IMG/VR virus record: IMGVR_UViG_3300024348_000072
Coordinates: 1 to 47,935 of that record
Length of the DNA: 47,935 nt
DNA from: a virus
Reading direction: 5' to 3' (one strand)
Under the pieces are notes generated by a model, which was not told the origin of the DNA, did not search any database, and worked only from the letters and a program-made list of their open reading frames with translations. Both the position numbers and the translations under genes were made by a program. How positions within the stretch are numbered: position 1 is the stretch's first letter; every line of letters starts with the position of its first letter. Positions 33,339 through 39,199 of the stretch are shown here, piece by piece.

Positions 33339-33590
33339 ATGGACTACAACACCCGCCAACACCTCCACATCCTCGTCCGTGAACTCGACGACGCCCACCT
33401 CCGGGTCCCGGTCGCCTACACTCACACGGAACTCGCCCACAAGGAACTCAAGCGTCTGCAGACGGAAGGCGTGACCGGGCCGGAACTCGCCTCGGCAGAC
33501 GCTCGCTACAAGGCGTCCCTCGACTACTACGCCTCGTGCATCACCTGCCTCGACCGCACCCGCAAGGAACTCGCCGAGGCCATCGGCTAA
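33339..33590 (+). CDS. 83-residue helical protein of unknown function
   Basis: A small charged protein (MDYNTRQHLHILVRELDDAH), predicted mostly helical with possible coiled coil and two Cys in CITCLDRTRKELAEAI. No family recognised. It is the first gene after hammerhead ribozyme 1 and so would be the first cistron of the released 3' RNA, with a 73-nt leader. The leader ends in CCAACAGACACAC, C/A-rich, without Shine-Dalgarno. Confidence 0.7.
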   Translation: MDYNTRQHLHILVRELDDAHLRVPVAYTHTELAHKELKRLQTEGVTGPELASADARYKASLDYYASCITCLDRTRKELAEAIG

Positions 33591-33627
33591 TCAGACAGAC
33601 AACCTTTCATCCCAACCCAGACACACC

Positions 33628-33873
33628 ATGAAGACCAAGAAACTCATCCGTTCCCTGCTCGACGAAATCGAGGTCGCTAAGGACAAGGTCAGCGACTGCG
33701 AGCGTGAATACATCCGGGCATCGTCTGCCCACAACCGTCTGCTCAACCAGACGGACGACGGCGAGCGTCTGGGCAAGACCCACGCCCGGTGCAACGAGGC
33801 CGTCAGACGCTGGACCGAGGCGAGCGACTTGCTCGACGACCTCCAGACCAAACTCGACACCCTTCTCTCCTAA
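33628..33873 (+). CDS. 81-residue coiled-coil protein
   Basis: A charged helical protein (MKTKKLIRSLLDEIEVAKDK ... LLDDLQTKLDTLL) with heptad-like leucines, probably a two-helix coiled coil. No family recognised. Leader CCCAGACACACC, no Shine-Dalgarno. It lies in the run of small genes between the two ribozymes. Confidence 0.7.
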   Translation: MKTKKLIRSLLDEIEVAKDKVSDCEREYIRASSAHNRLLNQTDDGERLGKTHARCNEAVRRWTEASDLLDDLQTKLDTLLS

Positions 33874-33889
33874 CCCAGACACAGACACC

Positions 33890-34561
33890 ATGAGCACCTA
33901 TCGCATCTTCAAGCGGGATAGCCACAAGGCCCTTCCCATCGACACAGACACGAGCAAGCCGGAGGGCCCCGGTCTGGGTCGGAACAACCGCACGCTGGCT
34001 GAGCGTGCCGAGTGGGCGTTGACCGAGAGCATCCGGGACTACCTCCCGCCTGTCCGAGGCATCTCGCTCGACCACGACGGAGCCCGCCCGCATCACGGAG
34101 CACACCGCAGACAGTTGGACGACTTCGGGGCCGCACATTATGTTGAGCGTGCACGCCACGAGGTCCTGCTCACCGTCTGTCTGACCGAGTGCGGTGACGG
34201 CATCCGGGAACTCGGCTGGGAGGGCGTCATCCTCAGACAGCACTTCGGCTCCTGTCTGTGTGTGCATGGCCCGGTCGGCCAGCCGCCTGTCCGCAACAGC
34301 GTGACGGACGGTCTGGTTGTCTGCACTCGTATCGGGAAAGTCACGACAGACGACATTCTCGACCGCTGTTTGCAGGACCGCATCGTCTGCTTGCTCAATC
34401 GCAAGTTCGTCCCGGCACACGCCACCTACTTGGGCTTCGGCGTCTGCAAGGAGGCACCCGACCGGGCAATCATCCGCATCACCGTCCAAGTGACCAAGAA
34501 GAAAGCGGTGACCTTCACTCTCGGTCTGTTGCCCGGCGTCGAACAGCCGTGGATTTTCTGA
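33890..34561 (+). CDS. 223-residue protein of unknown function
   Basis: Start MSTYRIFKRDSHKALPIDTD at ATG 33890, 16 nt after the previous stop. The protein is mixed alpha/beta with many His and Cys residues (HDGARPHHGAHRRQLDDFGA; EVLLTVCLTECGDGIRELGW; VGQPPVRNSVTDGLVVCTRI). The Cys/His content could bind metal, but no recognised zinc-finger spacing is present. No family recognised. It ends just before a promoter-like TTGACA at 34568. Confidence 0.7.
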   Translation: MSTYRIFKRDSHKALPIDTDTSKPEGPGLGRNNRTLAERAEWALTESIRDYLPPVRGISLDHDGARPHHGAHRRQLDDFGAAHYVERARHEVLLTVCLTECGDGIRELGWEGVILRQHFGSCLCVHGPVGQPPVRNSVTDGLVVCTRIGKVTTDDILDRCLQDRIVCLLNRKFVPAHATYLGFGVCKEAPDRAIIRITVQVTKKKAVTFTLGLLPGVEQPWIF

Positions 34562-34567
34562 ACCCAC

Positions 34568-34595
34568 TTGACAACCTACACTTTGTCGGCATAGT
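34568..34595 (+). promoter_or_regulatory. Putative internal promoter/operator
   Basis: TTGACA (34568-34573), 16 nt, CATAGT (34590-34595), 25 nt before ATG 34621. The spacer holds CCTACACTTTGTC (34575-34587), 11 of 13 identical to the operator copy at 548-560. Same architecture as the operator-bearing promoters at 30530 and 562. Confidence 0.45.
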
Positions 34596-34620
34596 GCCCA
34601 ATCTCCAACCCACCCAGAAC

Positions 34621-34980
34621 ATGACGCAACCCAATGAAAACAAGCCCACGGACAACCTGTGGGAGTCCACCAACAAGGCGACTCACGACCGCCTTCTCAA
34701 CCGAGTCCGTGTCGGCTACAACGCCGCCGTTGACTCGCTCGAAAACCTCGAGGCTCTCCGGGTCAAACTCGACTCGGCAATCTCGCAGGCTCAAGCCGCA
34801 AGGGACACGCTCAAGGACGCCGACTTTTACCTGTCCGTCTATGACTACGAGCAGGTTGACCCTCGCTGTGCTGACGCCCGGGGCTTCCTCCTGTCTGCCT
34901 ACCTCGGTCTGTCTGTCCTTGGCTCGCTCAAATCCAAGGTGAGCATCCCGGACGACACCGCCTACCGCCCGAACGCCTAA
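34621..34980 (+). CDS. 119-residue helical protein of unknown function
   Basis: Start MTQPNENKPTDNLWESTNKA. Two or three long helices (NAAVDSLENLEALRVKLDSA; QAQAARDTLKDADFYLS) suggest a coiled-coil bundle, and the C-terminal GFLLSAYLGLSVLGSLKSKV is moderately hydrophobic. No family recognised. It may be read from its own promoter at 34568 as well as from the upstream operon. Leader CCAACCCACCCAGAAC. Confidence 0.7.
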   Translation: MTQPNENKPTDNLWESTNKATHDRLLNRVRVGYNAAVDSLENLEALRVKLDSAISQAQAARDTLKDADFYLSVYDYEQVDPRCADARGFLLSAYLGLSVLGSLKSKVSIPDDTAYRPNA

Positions 34981-35023
34981 CCCACCCACTCACCCCCAGA
35001 CACACCTCCACACACATACGAAC

Positions 35024-35452
35024 ATGAGCGAACCCACTCCCACCATCCACGCCGCCTTCATCCGGGAACACCTCAACGAGCACCTGCTCGGGTCTGAGGT
35101 CCTCCCGCTGTTCAACACCGGACGCATCGTCATCACGAACGGTCTGCAGGACCGCTTCGGCGAGCAGACGCTCGACCTCGTGGCCGAACTGCTGACCGCC
35201 CACTCGTGTTGCTATTGGGGCAACGCCCTTCCGGCTGGCGATTGGCAGTCGAACGACGACCCGGGCAACATCGAACGCTTCGAGCGTCTGCCGTCTGAGC
35301 ATGGCAAGGACTACGAGCCTCGTGCCCTGCACATCCCGGGGCGTGTCCTCGCCTCGTGGCGTTTCCCGAAAGAGAGCGAGTCCGTCTGGGTCATCACCGA
35401 GTCCGGCGACAACGGCTTCGTGACGACCGTCCTCCTGCCCAGCGAATACTAA
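35024..35452 (+). CDS. 142-residue protein of unknown function
   Basis: Start MSEPTPTIHAAFIREHLNEH. Mixed alpha/beta with CCYWGNALPAGDWQSN and a C-terminal hairpin-like ESESVWVITESGDNGFVTTV. No family recognised. The start lies in the context ATACGAACATGA, which is repeated exactly at the gene starting at 35872. Confidence 0.7.
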   Translation: MSEPTPTIHAAFIREHLNEHLLGSEVLPLFNTGRIVITNGLQDRFGEQTLDLVAELLTAHSCCYWGNALPAGDWQSNDDPGNIERFERLPSEHGKDYEPRALHIPGRVLASWRFPKESESVWVITESGDNGFVTTVLLPSEY

Positions 35453-35467
35453 CCTACAAACTGTCGC

Positions 35468-35495
35468 TTGACAAACATCACAACCCAGCAATACT
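35468..35495 (+). promoter_or_regulatory. Putative internal promoter
   Basis: TTGACA (35468-35473), 16 nt, AATACT (35490-35495; four of six consensus bases). Transcription would start almost at ATG 35504, giving a near-leaderless mRNA. The extended block GTCGCTTGACA (35463-35473) recurs on the minus strand at 39200-39190, beside the 36-bp palindrome. Confidence 0.4.
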
Positions 35496-35503
35496 TCCCA
35501 CCT

Positions 35504-35830
35504 ATGGCTAAAACCTCCAACAAACTCAAGGCCCTCGACGCCGCCCTCTCGGCGGTGCTCGGGGCTTACATCGAACTGCGAGACAAGGAAAAGGACCCCG
35601 CCCCCTTCAACCGGGTGCTGGCCACGGACGACCCCTTCGCCGACCTCGCCAACAAGTGCGTCAAGGCGTTCACGGACGCCGGTCACCCGGTCACCATCCC
35701 GCTTCTGGCCAGCCTGTGCCGGACCGCCTACACAGACAGCAAGCGTAAGGACAAGTATGCGTTCCCCATCGAACGCTTCGACGCCCAGACGCTCATCGAC
35801 CTGTCTGTCTGGTTCGCCTCCAACCGATAA
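35504..35830 (+). CDS. 108-residue helical protein of unknown function
   Basis: Start MAKTSNKLKALDAALSAVLG. Helical throughout (DPFADLANKCVKAFTDAGHP; FDAQTLIDLSVWFA), soluble. No family recognised. An upstream in-frame ATG at 35468 coincides with the promoter-like TTGACA and is less likely as a start. Confidence 0.7.
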   Translation: MAKTSNKLKALDAALSAVLGAYIELRDKEKDPAPFNRVLATDDPFADLANKCVKAFTDAGHPVTIPLLASLCRTAYTDSKRKDKYAFPIERFDAQTLIDLSVWFASNR

Positions 35831-35871
35831 CTTTCCACCCACCCAGAAATAACAACCCAGCAAATACGAAC

Positions 35872-36420
35872 ATGACGAACAGCAACGACAAGAACCCCAG
35901 CAACGGCAAACCGCCCGAGCACGCCATCGCCACGAGCCCGCAGGACCTGCTCAACTTCCTCGGCTTCATCAGCAAGGGCACGCTCATCGGGGCCGTGACC
36001 GCCGCCGCCATCAAGGACGACCTCACCAAGTTGGTGAAGGCCCTCGACGACGGACAGACGGCAGACGCCAAGGCTCACGCAGACCAAATCCGGCAGGGCC
36101 TCAACCTGCTCGGCAAGGCTGTCTGCACCCTCGGTCAGACCATCGTCCGTCACGACGAATACATCACCCGCAAATGCGAGGAGCGTGGTATCCCTGTGAC
36201 GAGCGTGTCTGAGAACCTCATCGAGACTTTCAAGTTGTCCGGCGAGGACTTCCTCAAGTCCTTCTTCGAGGAGGCCAAGGGCAACGGCTTCGTGGAGGAG
36301 CCGAACGGTCCGTCCAAGAAGAAGGGCAAGTCCGCAGACAAGCCCGGCTACAAGGACAAGAACTTCGACCCGCACGACCGCTTGGACGGCTTCGACCCGG
36401 ACAAGCATCGGTTCAACTAA
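35872..36420 (+). CDS. 182-residue protein of unknown function
   Basis: Start MTNSNDKNPSNGKPPEHAIA. A disordered N-terminus is followed by a helical core (LTKLVKALDDGQTADAKAHA; LNLLGKAVCTLGQTIVRHDE) and a charged, disordered C-terminus rich in Lys, Asp and Pro. No family recognised. Its TAA stop (36418-36420) directly abuts hammerhead ribozyme 2, so self-cleavage would leave this mRNA a very short 38-nt 3' end after the stop. Confidence 0.7.
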   Translation: MTNSNDKNPSNGKPPEHAIATSPQDLLNFLGFISKGTLIGAVTAAAIKDDLTKLVKALDDGQTADAKAHADQIRQGLNLLGKAVCTLGQTIVRHDEYITRKCEERGIPVTSVSENLIETFKLSGEDFLKSFFEEAKGNGFVEEPNGPSKKKGKSADKPGYKDKNFDPHDRLDGFDPDKHRFN

Positions 36421-36487
36421 GGCCGAAACATCAGACGGAGTCATGGCCGTCTGGTGTCCGTGGAGTTACGCTCCCGCTGACGAGGCC
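36421..36487 (+). ncRNA. Type II hammerhead ribozyme 2
   Basis: Same permuted order as ribozyme 1. Stem II: GGCC (36421-36424) with GGCC (36484-36487). GAAA (36425-36428). Stem III: CATCAGACGG (36429-36438) with CCGTCTGGTG (36447-36456), 10 bp including one U-G, loop of 8 nt. Cleavage UC (36457-36458). Stem I: CGTGGAG-TTACG-CTCCCG (36459-36476), with U36461 bulged. Then CTGACGA (36477-36483). All core positions are intact. Stems II and III differ in sequence from ribozyme 1 while the core is kept, as expected for a conserved RNA. Predicted cleavage is after C36458, 51 nt before ATG 36510. Confidence 0.9.
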
Positions 36488-36509
36488 GTCAGACAAACCA
36501 CCTTCACCC

Positions 36510-36968
36510 ATGCTGCACAAGCACACACCCAAGAGCGAACCCACCCCGGGGACGCAGAACCACCGAGGCAGGCCCCGCCTGTCCCTCTCCCGGCTCACCA
36601 CCGCCTCCGGCATCCGGCAGGCGGTGAAGCGTGACCTCGTCACGCTCGAGCAGGCAAACGACCAGACGGTCAAGGCCCTGCACAAGTGCGGCGACCTGCT
36701 GTCGTCCCTGTTCGGCCAGACCCACGGCGTCCCCGCTGGTCTGACGACCGAGACGCACCGCATCGCCCTCGTGGTCGAGGTCATCTCCTGTCTGCACGAC
36801 TCGGCGACCAAGGTCCACGAGGTCATCGACTCCCGCAAGCCCGACCGCACCGCCGGACGGTCTGACGAGGTGCTCGCCAAGGCCCGGGCCAAACGCTGGT
36901 CCAAGGCCAAGCGGTCCAAGTCGGCCAAAGCGGCGTGGGCTCGCCGCAAAGGAAAGGAGGTGGCGTGA
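36510..36968 (+). CDS. 152-residue basic protein of unknown function
   Basis: Start MLHKHTPKSEPTPGTQNHRG. The N-terminus is basic and disordered (RGRPRLSLSR), the middle helical (TTETHRIALVVEVISCLHDS), and the C-terminus strongly basic and histone-like (KAKRSKSAKAAWARRKGKEV), suggesting nucleic-acid binding. No family recognised. First gene after ribozyme 2; its stop overlaps the next start (TGATG). Confidence 0.7.
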   Translation: MLHKHTPKSEPTPGTQNHRGRPRLSLSRLTTASGIRQAVKRDLVTLEQANDQTVKALHKCGDLLSSLFGQTHGVPAGLTTETHRIALVVEVISCLHDSATKVHEVIDSRKPDRTAGRSDEVLAKARAKRWSKAKRSKSAKAAWARRKGKEVA

Positions 36969-37372
36969 TGCCTGCCGTCATCGTGGCGAGGGTCACCCTC
37001 GCCTTCTCCGTGGAGGGCGTGTCCCTCCCGGACGAGGTGCCCATCGACCCGCTGGAGTTCGGCGAGTTCGATGAGCGTCATCCCATCGTCCGCAAGGATG
37101 GTGTCTGTCTGTCGTCCGTCTCGTGCGACTCATACTCGCTGTCCACGGACGGCGAACGCACCGTGTTCAAGTTCACGACCGAGTGGGTGTTCACCTGCGA
37201 GGACAAGGTCGCAGACCGCCTGGCCAGCATCCTGTCTGACCCGGCCAACACCGACCCCGGCGTCCTGCTGTTCGACCTGTCTGTCGAGGACGAGTCTGGA
37301 CGCTCGTGGGACCTCGATGCCGAACCGCAGACCGTCTGTGAGGTCCGCAAGAAGGTGGGAGGTAAGTCGTGA
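36968..37372 (+). CDS. 134-residue acidic protein of unknown function
   Basis: Start MPAVIVARVTLAFSVEGVSL at ATG 36968, coupled by TGATG to the upstream gene. Acidic and beta-rich (ERTVFKFTTEWVFTCEDKVA; DPGVLLFDLSVEDESGRSWD). No family recognised. Its TGA overlaps the GTG start of the next gene (GTGA), indicating translational coupling. Confidence 0.7.
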   Translation: MPAVIVARVTLAFSVEGVSLPDEVPIDPLEFGEFDERHPIVRKDGVCLSSVSCDSYSLSTDGERTVFKFTTEWVFTCEDKVADRLASILSDPANTDPGVLLFDLSVEDESGRSWDLDAEPQTVCEVRKKVGGKS

Positions 37373-37974
37373 GCGACGGACAAGAGGCGACCAACCCGCC
37401 GGACAAGGAGTCCCGGGTCCGCAGGCTGAAGGAGGGCAAGGCTGAGCAGACGCTATCCGTCTGCGTCTGGGCTTCGGCCAAGCACAGCAGGCCCATCATC
37501 CTGTTCCCGGACGAGCAGTTGGAGGCGTTCGAGGACTCGGTCACAGACCCAGACAACATCCAAGTCCGGGAGGAACGCGTTGACGGTGAGCGTCTGGAAA
37601 TCCTGTCTGTCTGGGTCCTGCCGAACTTCCTGTCCAACCGCAAGGGTCACGGCTCCCGCAAGTATCTGTGCACGCAGGTCCGCTTCATGGTCTGCGTGGA
37701 TGTTCGGACGGCAGACGGATGCGAGACGCCGGAGGCCAAGGATGCCGTCCTCGAACTGCTCAAGCGTCTGTGGTGGGAACTCCCGGCCATCAAGCCGAGG
37801 GTGATGACTCCGCACGCCCTGTCCGTGGCCAACACTTCGGACAAGGTCGTCTGGGGTGCACGCCGTTCGTGCCCGCCGGGCAGGGGCATCAGCAAGGACC
37901 TGTTCGAGGCCATCGAGCCCGAGGTCATGCTCATCACGGAGGAGGACGCAGGCAAGGGCCCTGCCCAGACATGA
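37369..37974 (+). CDS. 201-residue protein of unknown function
   Basis: GTG start at 37369 (MSDGQEATNPPDKESRVRRL), coupled to the gene before. Mixed alpha/beta: ERVDGERLEILSVWVLPNFL, KYLCTQVRFMVCVDVRTADG, and a C-terminal helix (SKDLFEAIEPEVMLITEEDA). No family recognised. Its stop overlaps the start of a 34-codon membrane peptide (ATGA). Confidence 0.7.
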   Translation: MSDGQEATNPPDKESRVRRLKEGKAEQTLSVCVWASAKHSRPIILFPDEQLEAFEDSVTDPDNIQVREERVDGERLEILSVWVLPNFLSNRKGHGSRKYLCTQVRFMVCVDVRTADGCETPEAKDAVLELLKRLWWELPAIKPRVMTPHALSVANTSDKVVWGARRSCPPGRGISKDLFEAIEPEVMLITEEDAGKGPAQT

Positions 37975-38075
37975 AGCCTGTCTGGGTCTATGCCTTCTTC
38001 GTCGTGCTCAACGCCATCCTGTTGGGCATCGTGCTGGCGGCGTGCCTAAGCAAGGCAATCATGCCACGCCTCTGA
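37971..38075 (+). CDS. 34-residue membrane peptide
   Basis: ATG 37971 overlaps the upstream TGA (ATGA). The product, MKPVWVYAFFVVLNAILLGI and then VLAACLSKAIMPRL, is a single TM helix; LAAC resembles a lipobox, though only ten residues would follow. Last gene of the plus operon, 8 bp before a strong terminator. Coupling and hydrophobicity support it as real; function unknown. Confidence 0.55.
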   Translation: MKPVWVYAFFVVLNAILLGIVLAACLSKAIMPRL

Positions 38076-38083
38076 GCGTCAAA

Positions 38084-38113
38084 GGGTCAGCCTCCGGGCT
38101 GGCCCTTTTTTTT
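38084..38113 (+). terminator. Rho-independent terminator of the plus operon
   Basis: GGGTCAGCC - TCCG - GGCTGGCCC (one U-G pair) at 38084-38105 followed by eight T. It also contains the 3' end of the convergent rusA gene: the minus-strand copy of the T-run encodes the KKK-like C-terminus and the stop codon (38087-38089) lies inside the stem. Confidence 0.92.
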
Positions 38114-38728
38114 GGCCTGCTCGCTGGCCCTCACAGCCTCGCTCAACCATGCGGGAGGCTCCGGGCTCGGGTCGCAGGGGTAGCCCTGCCTCTCGGTCCA
38201 GCCAGAGGGCTGGAACGCAGGCTCGTAGGGCTGGACCCAGACGGTCACCCCGGCGTGCTCGAGGTCGGACCACACCTTGTCCACGGTAAGCGACGAGACA
38301 AGGCAGTCGTCTACGATGACGCCCTGTCTGGTCAGACAATCGAGAATGAGTTTGGCGAGGTTGTCCGTGTCAGGTCTGGAGACATGGGGCGACCCTGTCT
38401 GTCTGCCACGCTTCGGCTTCCGTCCGGCGACCTTCTGGAACGAGAAGCGGAACTGCATCTTGACGGACAGGGCGTCTGTCCCGAGCAGACCGGGGAGGGC
38501 TTGCTTGCCTCCCGTGATTTCGAGTGCCTGCTTGCAGGCTCGCTCGACCGCTGAAATCCACAGACGAGCGTTCTTGTCTGCGGTGCTGATGACCCGGCCC
38601 GCAGCGAACCTCGGTCTGGGTTGCGGTCTGGGCGTCCCAAGTGCGATGACGGTCAGACCCGGATGTCTGCGGATGTCTGGCTGTCTGCTCGTCTGTCCGG
38701 CGTCTGCGTTTGCGGCTGCGTTTTGCAC
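38087..38728 (-). CDS. rusA: RusA-family Holliday junction resolvase
   Basis: Endonuclease expected to resolve recombination or replication junctions. After a disordered N-terminus the RusA fold is seen: VIALGTPRPQPRPRF, KNARLWISAVERACKQA, then the catalytic Asp-rich region HVSRPDTDNLAKLILDCL and IVDDCLVSSLTVDKVWSD (Asp residues of DTDN and DD bind metal). Start choice: the frame is open to 39007, but that part runs through iterons and operator copies, so I take GTG 38728, which leaves the operator pair at 38743-38776 just upstream. Length 213 is longer than classic RusA (about 120), with a Pro/Glu-rich C-terminal tail. The 3' end lies in the plus-operon terminator. Confidence 0.82.
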   Translation of the reverse strand: MQNAAANADAGQTSRQPDIRRHPGLTVIALGTPRPQPRPRFAAGRVISTADKNARLWISAVERACKQALEITGGKQALPGLLGTDALSVKMQFRFSFQKVAGRKPKRGRQTGSPHVSRPDTDNLAKLILDCLTRQGVIVDDCLVSSLTVDKVWSDLEHAGVTVWVQPYEPAFQPSGWTERQGYPCDPSPEPPAWLSEAVRASEQAKKKGQPGG

Positions 38729-38742
38729 GGGAACACACGAAA

Positions 38743-38776
38743 GACTTAGTGTCGGAAAAGCAAGACTTAGTGTCGG
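38743..38776. promoter_or_regulatory. Paired operator-like repeats upstream of rusA
   Basis: GACTTAGTGTCGG at 38743-38755 and again at 38764-38776, exact 13-bp direct repeats spaced 21 bp start to start (two helical turns). Third exact copy at 39040-39052; variants at 548-560, 30532-30544 and 34575-34587. The half sites GAC-N5-GTC suggest a dimeric regulator. Confidence 0.7.
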
Positions 38777-38954
38777 AAGTCTAAACTTCGCTACATAGGA
38801 TGATAGTGTCTGGTGGCACACCTGCGAAGCATGGGTGTGCCCATGAGGACACCATACTATTAATAGGACTCGCGTCCTCAAAATTAAGTAGCGTGTTATC
38901 AACGACTTACAGATTTCCAAAAACCGTTTGAGGACGCTATTCACAGGACGCAGA

Positions 38955-38979
38955 CAAGTTGTTGTAATACAACCACTTG
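38955..38979. repeat. 25-bp near-perfect palindrome
   Basis: CAAGT-T-GTTGTA-A-TACAAC-C-ACTTG, symmetric except for the T/C pair at the sixth position from each end and the central base. It lies between iteron copies and is a likely binding site for a dimeric protein. Confidence 0.75.
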
Positions 38980-39039
38980 CGTATGTGGCGTCCTCAAAGT
39001 CATTCACAAGGACACGCCTAACGTCCTCAACAGACGAAC

Positions 39040-39052
39040 GACTTAGTGTCGG
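39040..39052 (+). promoter_or_regulatory. Third exact operator-like 13-mer
   Basis: GACTTAGTGTCGG inside the putative origin, 9 bp after the last iteron-like copy. If the HTH protein binds it, replication could be controlled by the lysogeny regulator. Confidence 0.6.
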
Positions 39053-39101
39053 GTTACATAACTTGCTAATCTACGCACGGATGGGTTGTCTGAATGTCTG
39101 T

Positions 39102-39126
39102 TCAGACAGAAACCTCAGACAGAAAC
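39102..39126 (+). repeat. 13-bp tandem direct repeat TCAGACAGAAAC
   Basis: TCAGACAGAAAC at 39102-39113 and 39115-39126. The first copy also takes part in the palindrome TGTCTG-TT-CAGACA (39095-39108). All units contain the over-represented CAGAC pentamer. Confidence 0.75.
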
Positions 39127-39144
39127 GCTATTAACACCGGGGGT

Positions 39145-39180
39145 GATTTAATTACGTTACGTCCGTAACGTAATTAAATC
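39145..39180. repeat. 36-bp perfect AT-rich palindrome
   Basis: Arms GATTTAATTACGTTACG and CGTAACGTAATTAAATC (17 bp each) around TC. It lies 19 bp beyond the lytic transglycosylase stop. On the minus strand no U-run follows, so a classic terminator is unlikely. It could be an origin cruciform, a protein-binding dyad or an integration-related site. A TTGACA on the minus strand (39195-39190) is adjacent. Confidence 0.85.
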
Positions 39181-39199
39181 ATTCCAGACTGTCAAGCGA

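Larger units (their letters stand above)
38780..39199. other. Gene-free control region, probable replication origin
   Basis: No credible gene in about 420 bp. The motif CGTCCTCAAA occurs at 38873-38882 (+), 38927-38936 (-) and 38989-38998 (+), with near copies at 39022-39031 (CGTCCTCAAC) and 38844-38853 (-). DnaA-box-like 9-mers (each 7 of 9 to TTATCCACA): 38896-38904 TTATCAACG, 38937-38945 CTATTCACA, 39000-39008 TCATTCACA. A hairpin GGCACACC/GGTGTGCC (38815-38822/38834-38841) and two long palindromes also lie here. Local base composition is AT-richer than the genes. Iterons plus DnaA-type sites beside a replication operon are typical of an origin; this remains an inference. Confidence 0.6.

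Noticed and set aside
38729-39007. N-terminal extension of the rusA frame (93 codons)
   Set aside because: The extension passes through operator copies and iterons, has unusual Cys/Arg-rich composition and no RusA similarity.
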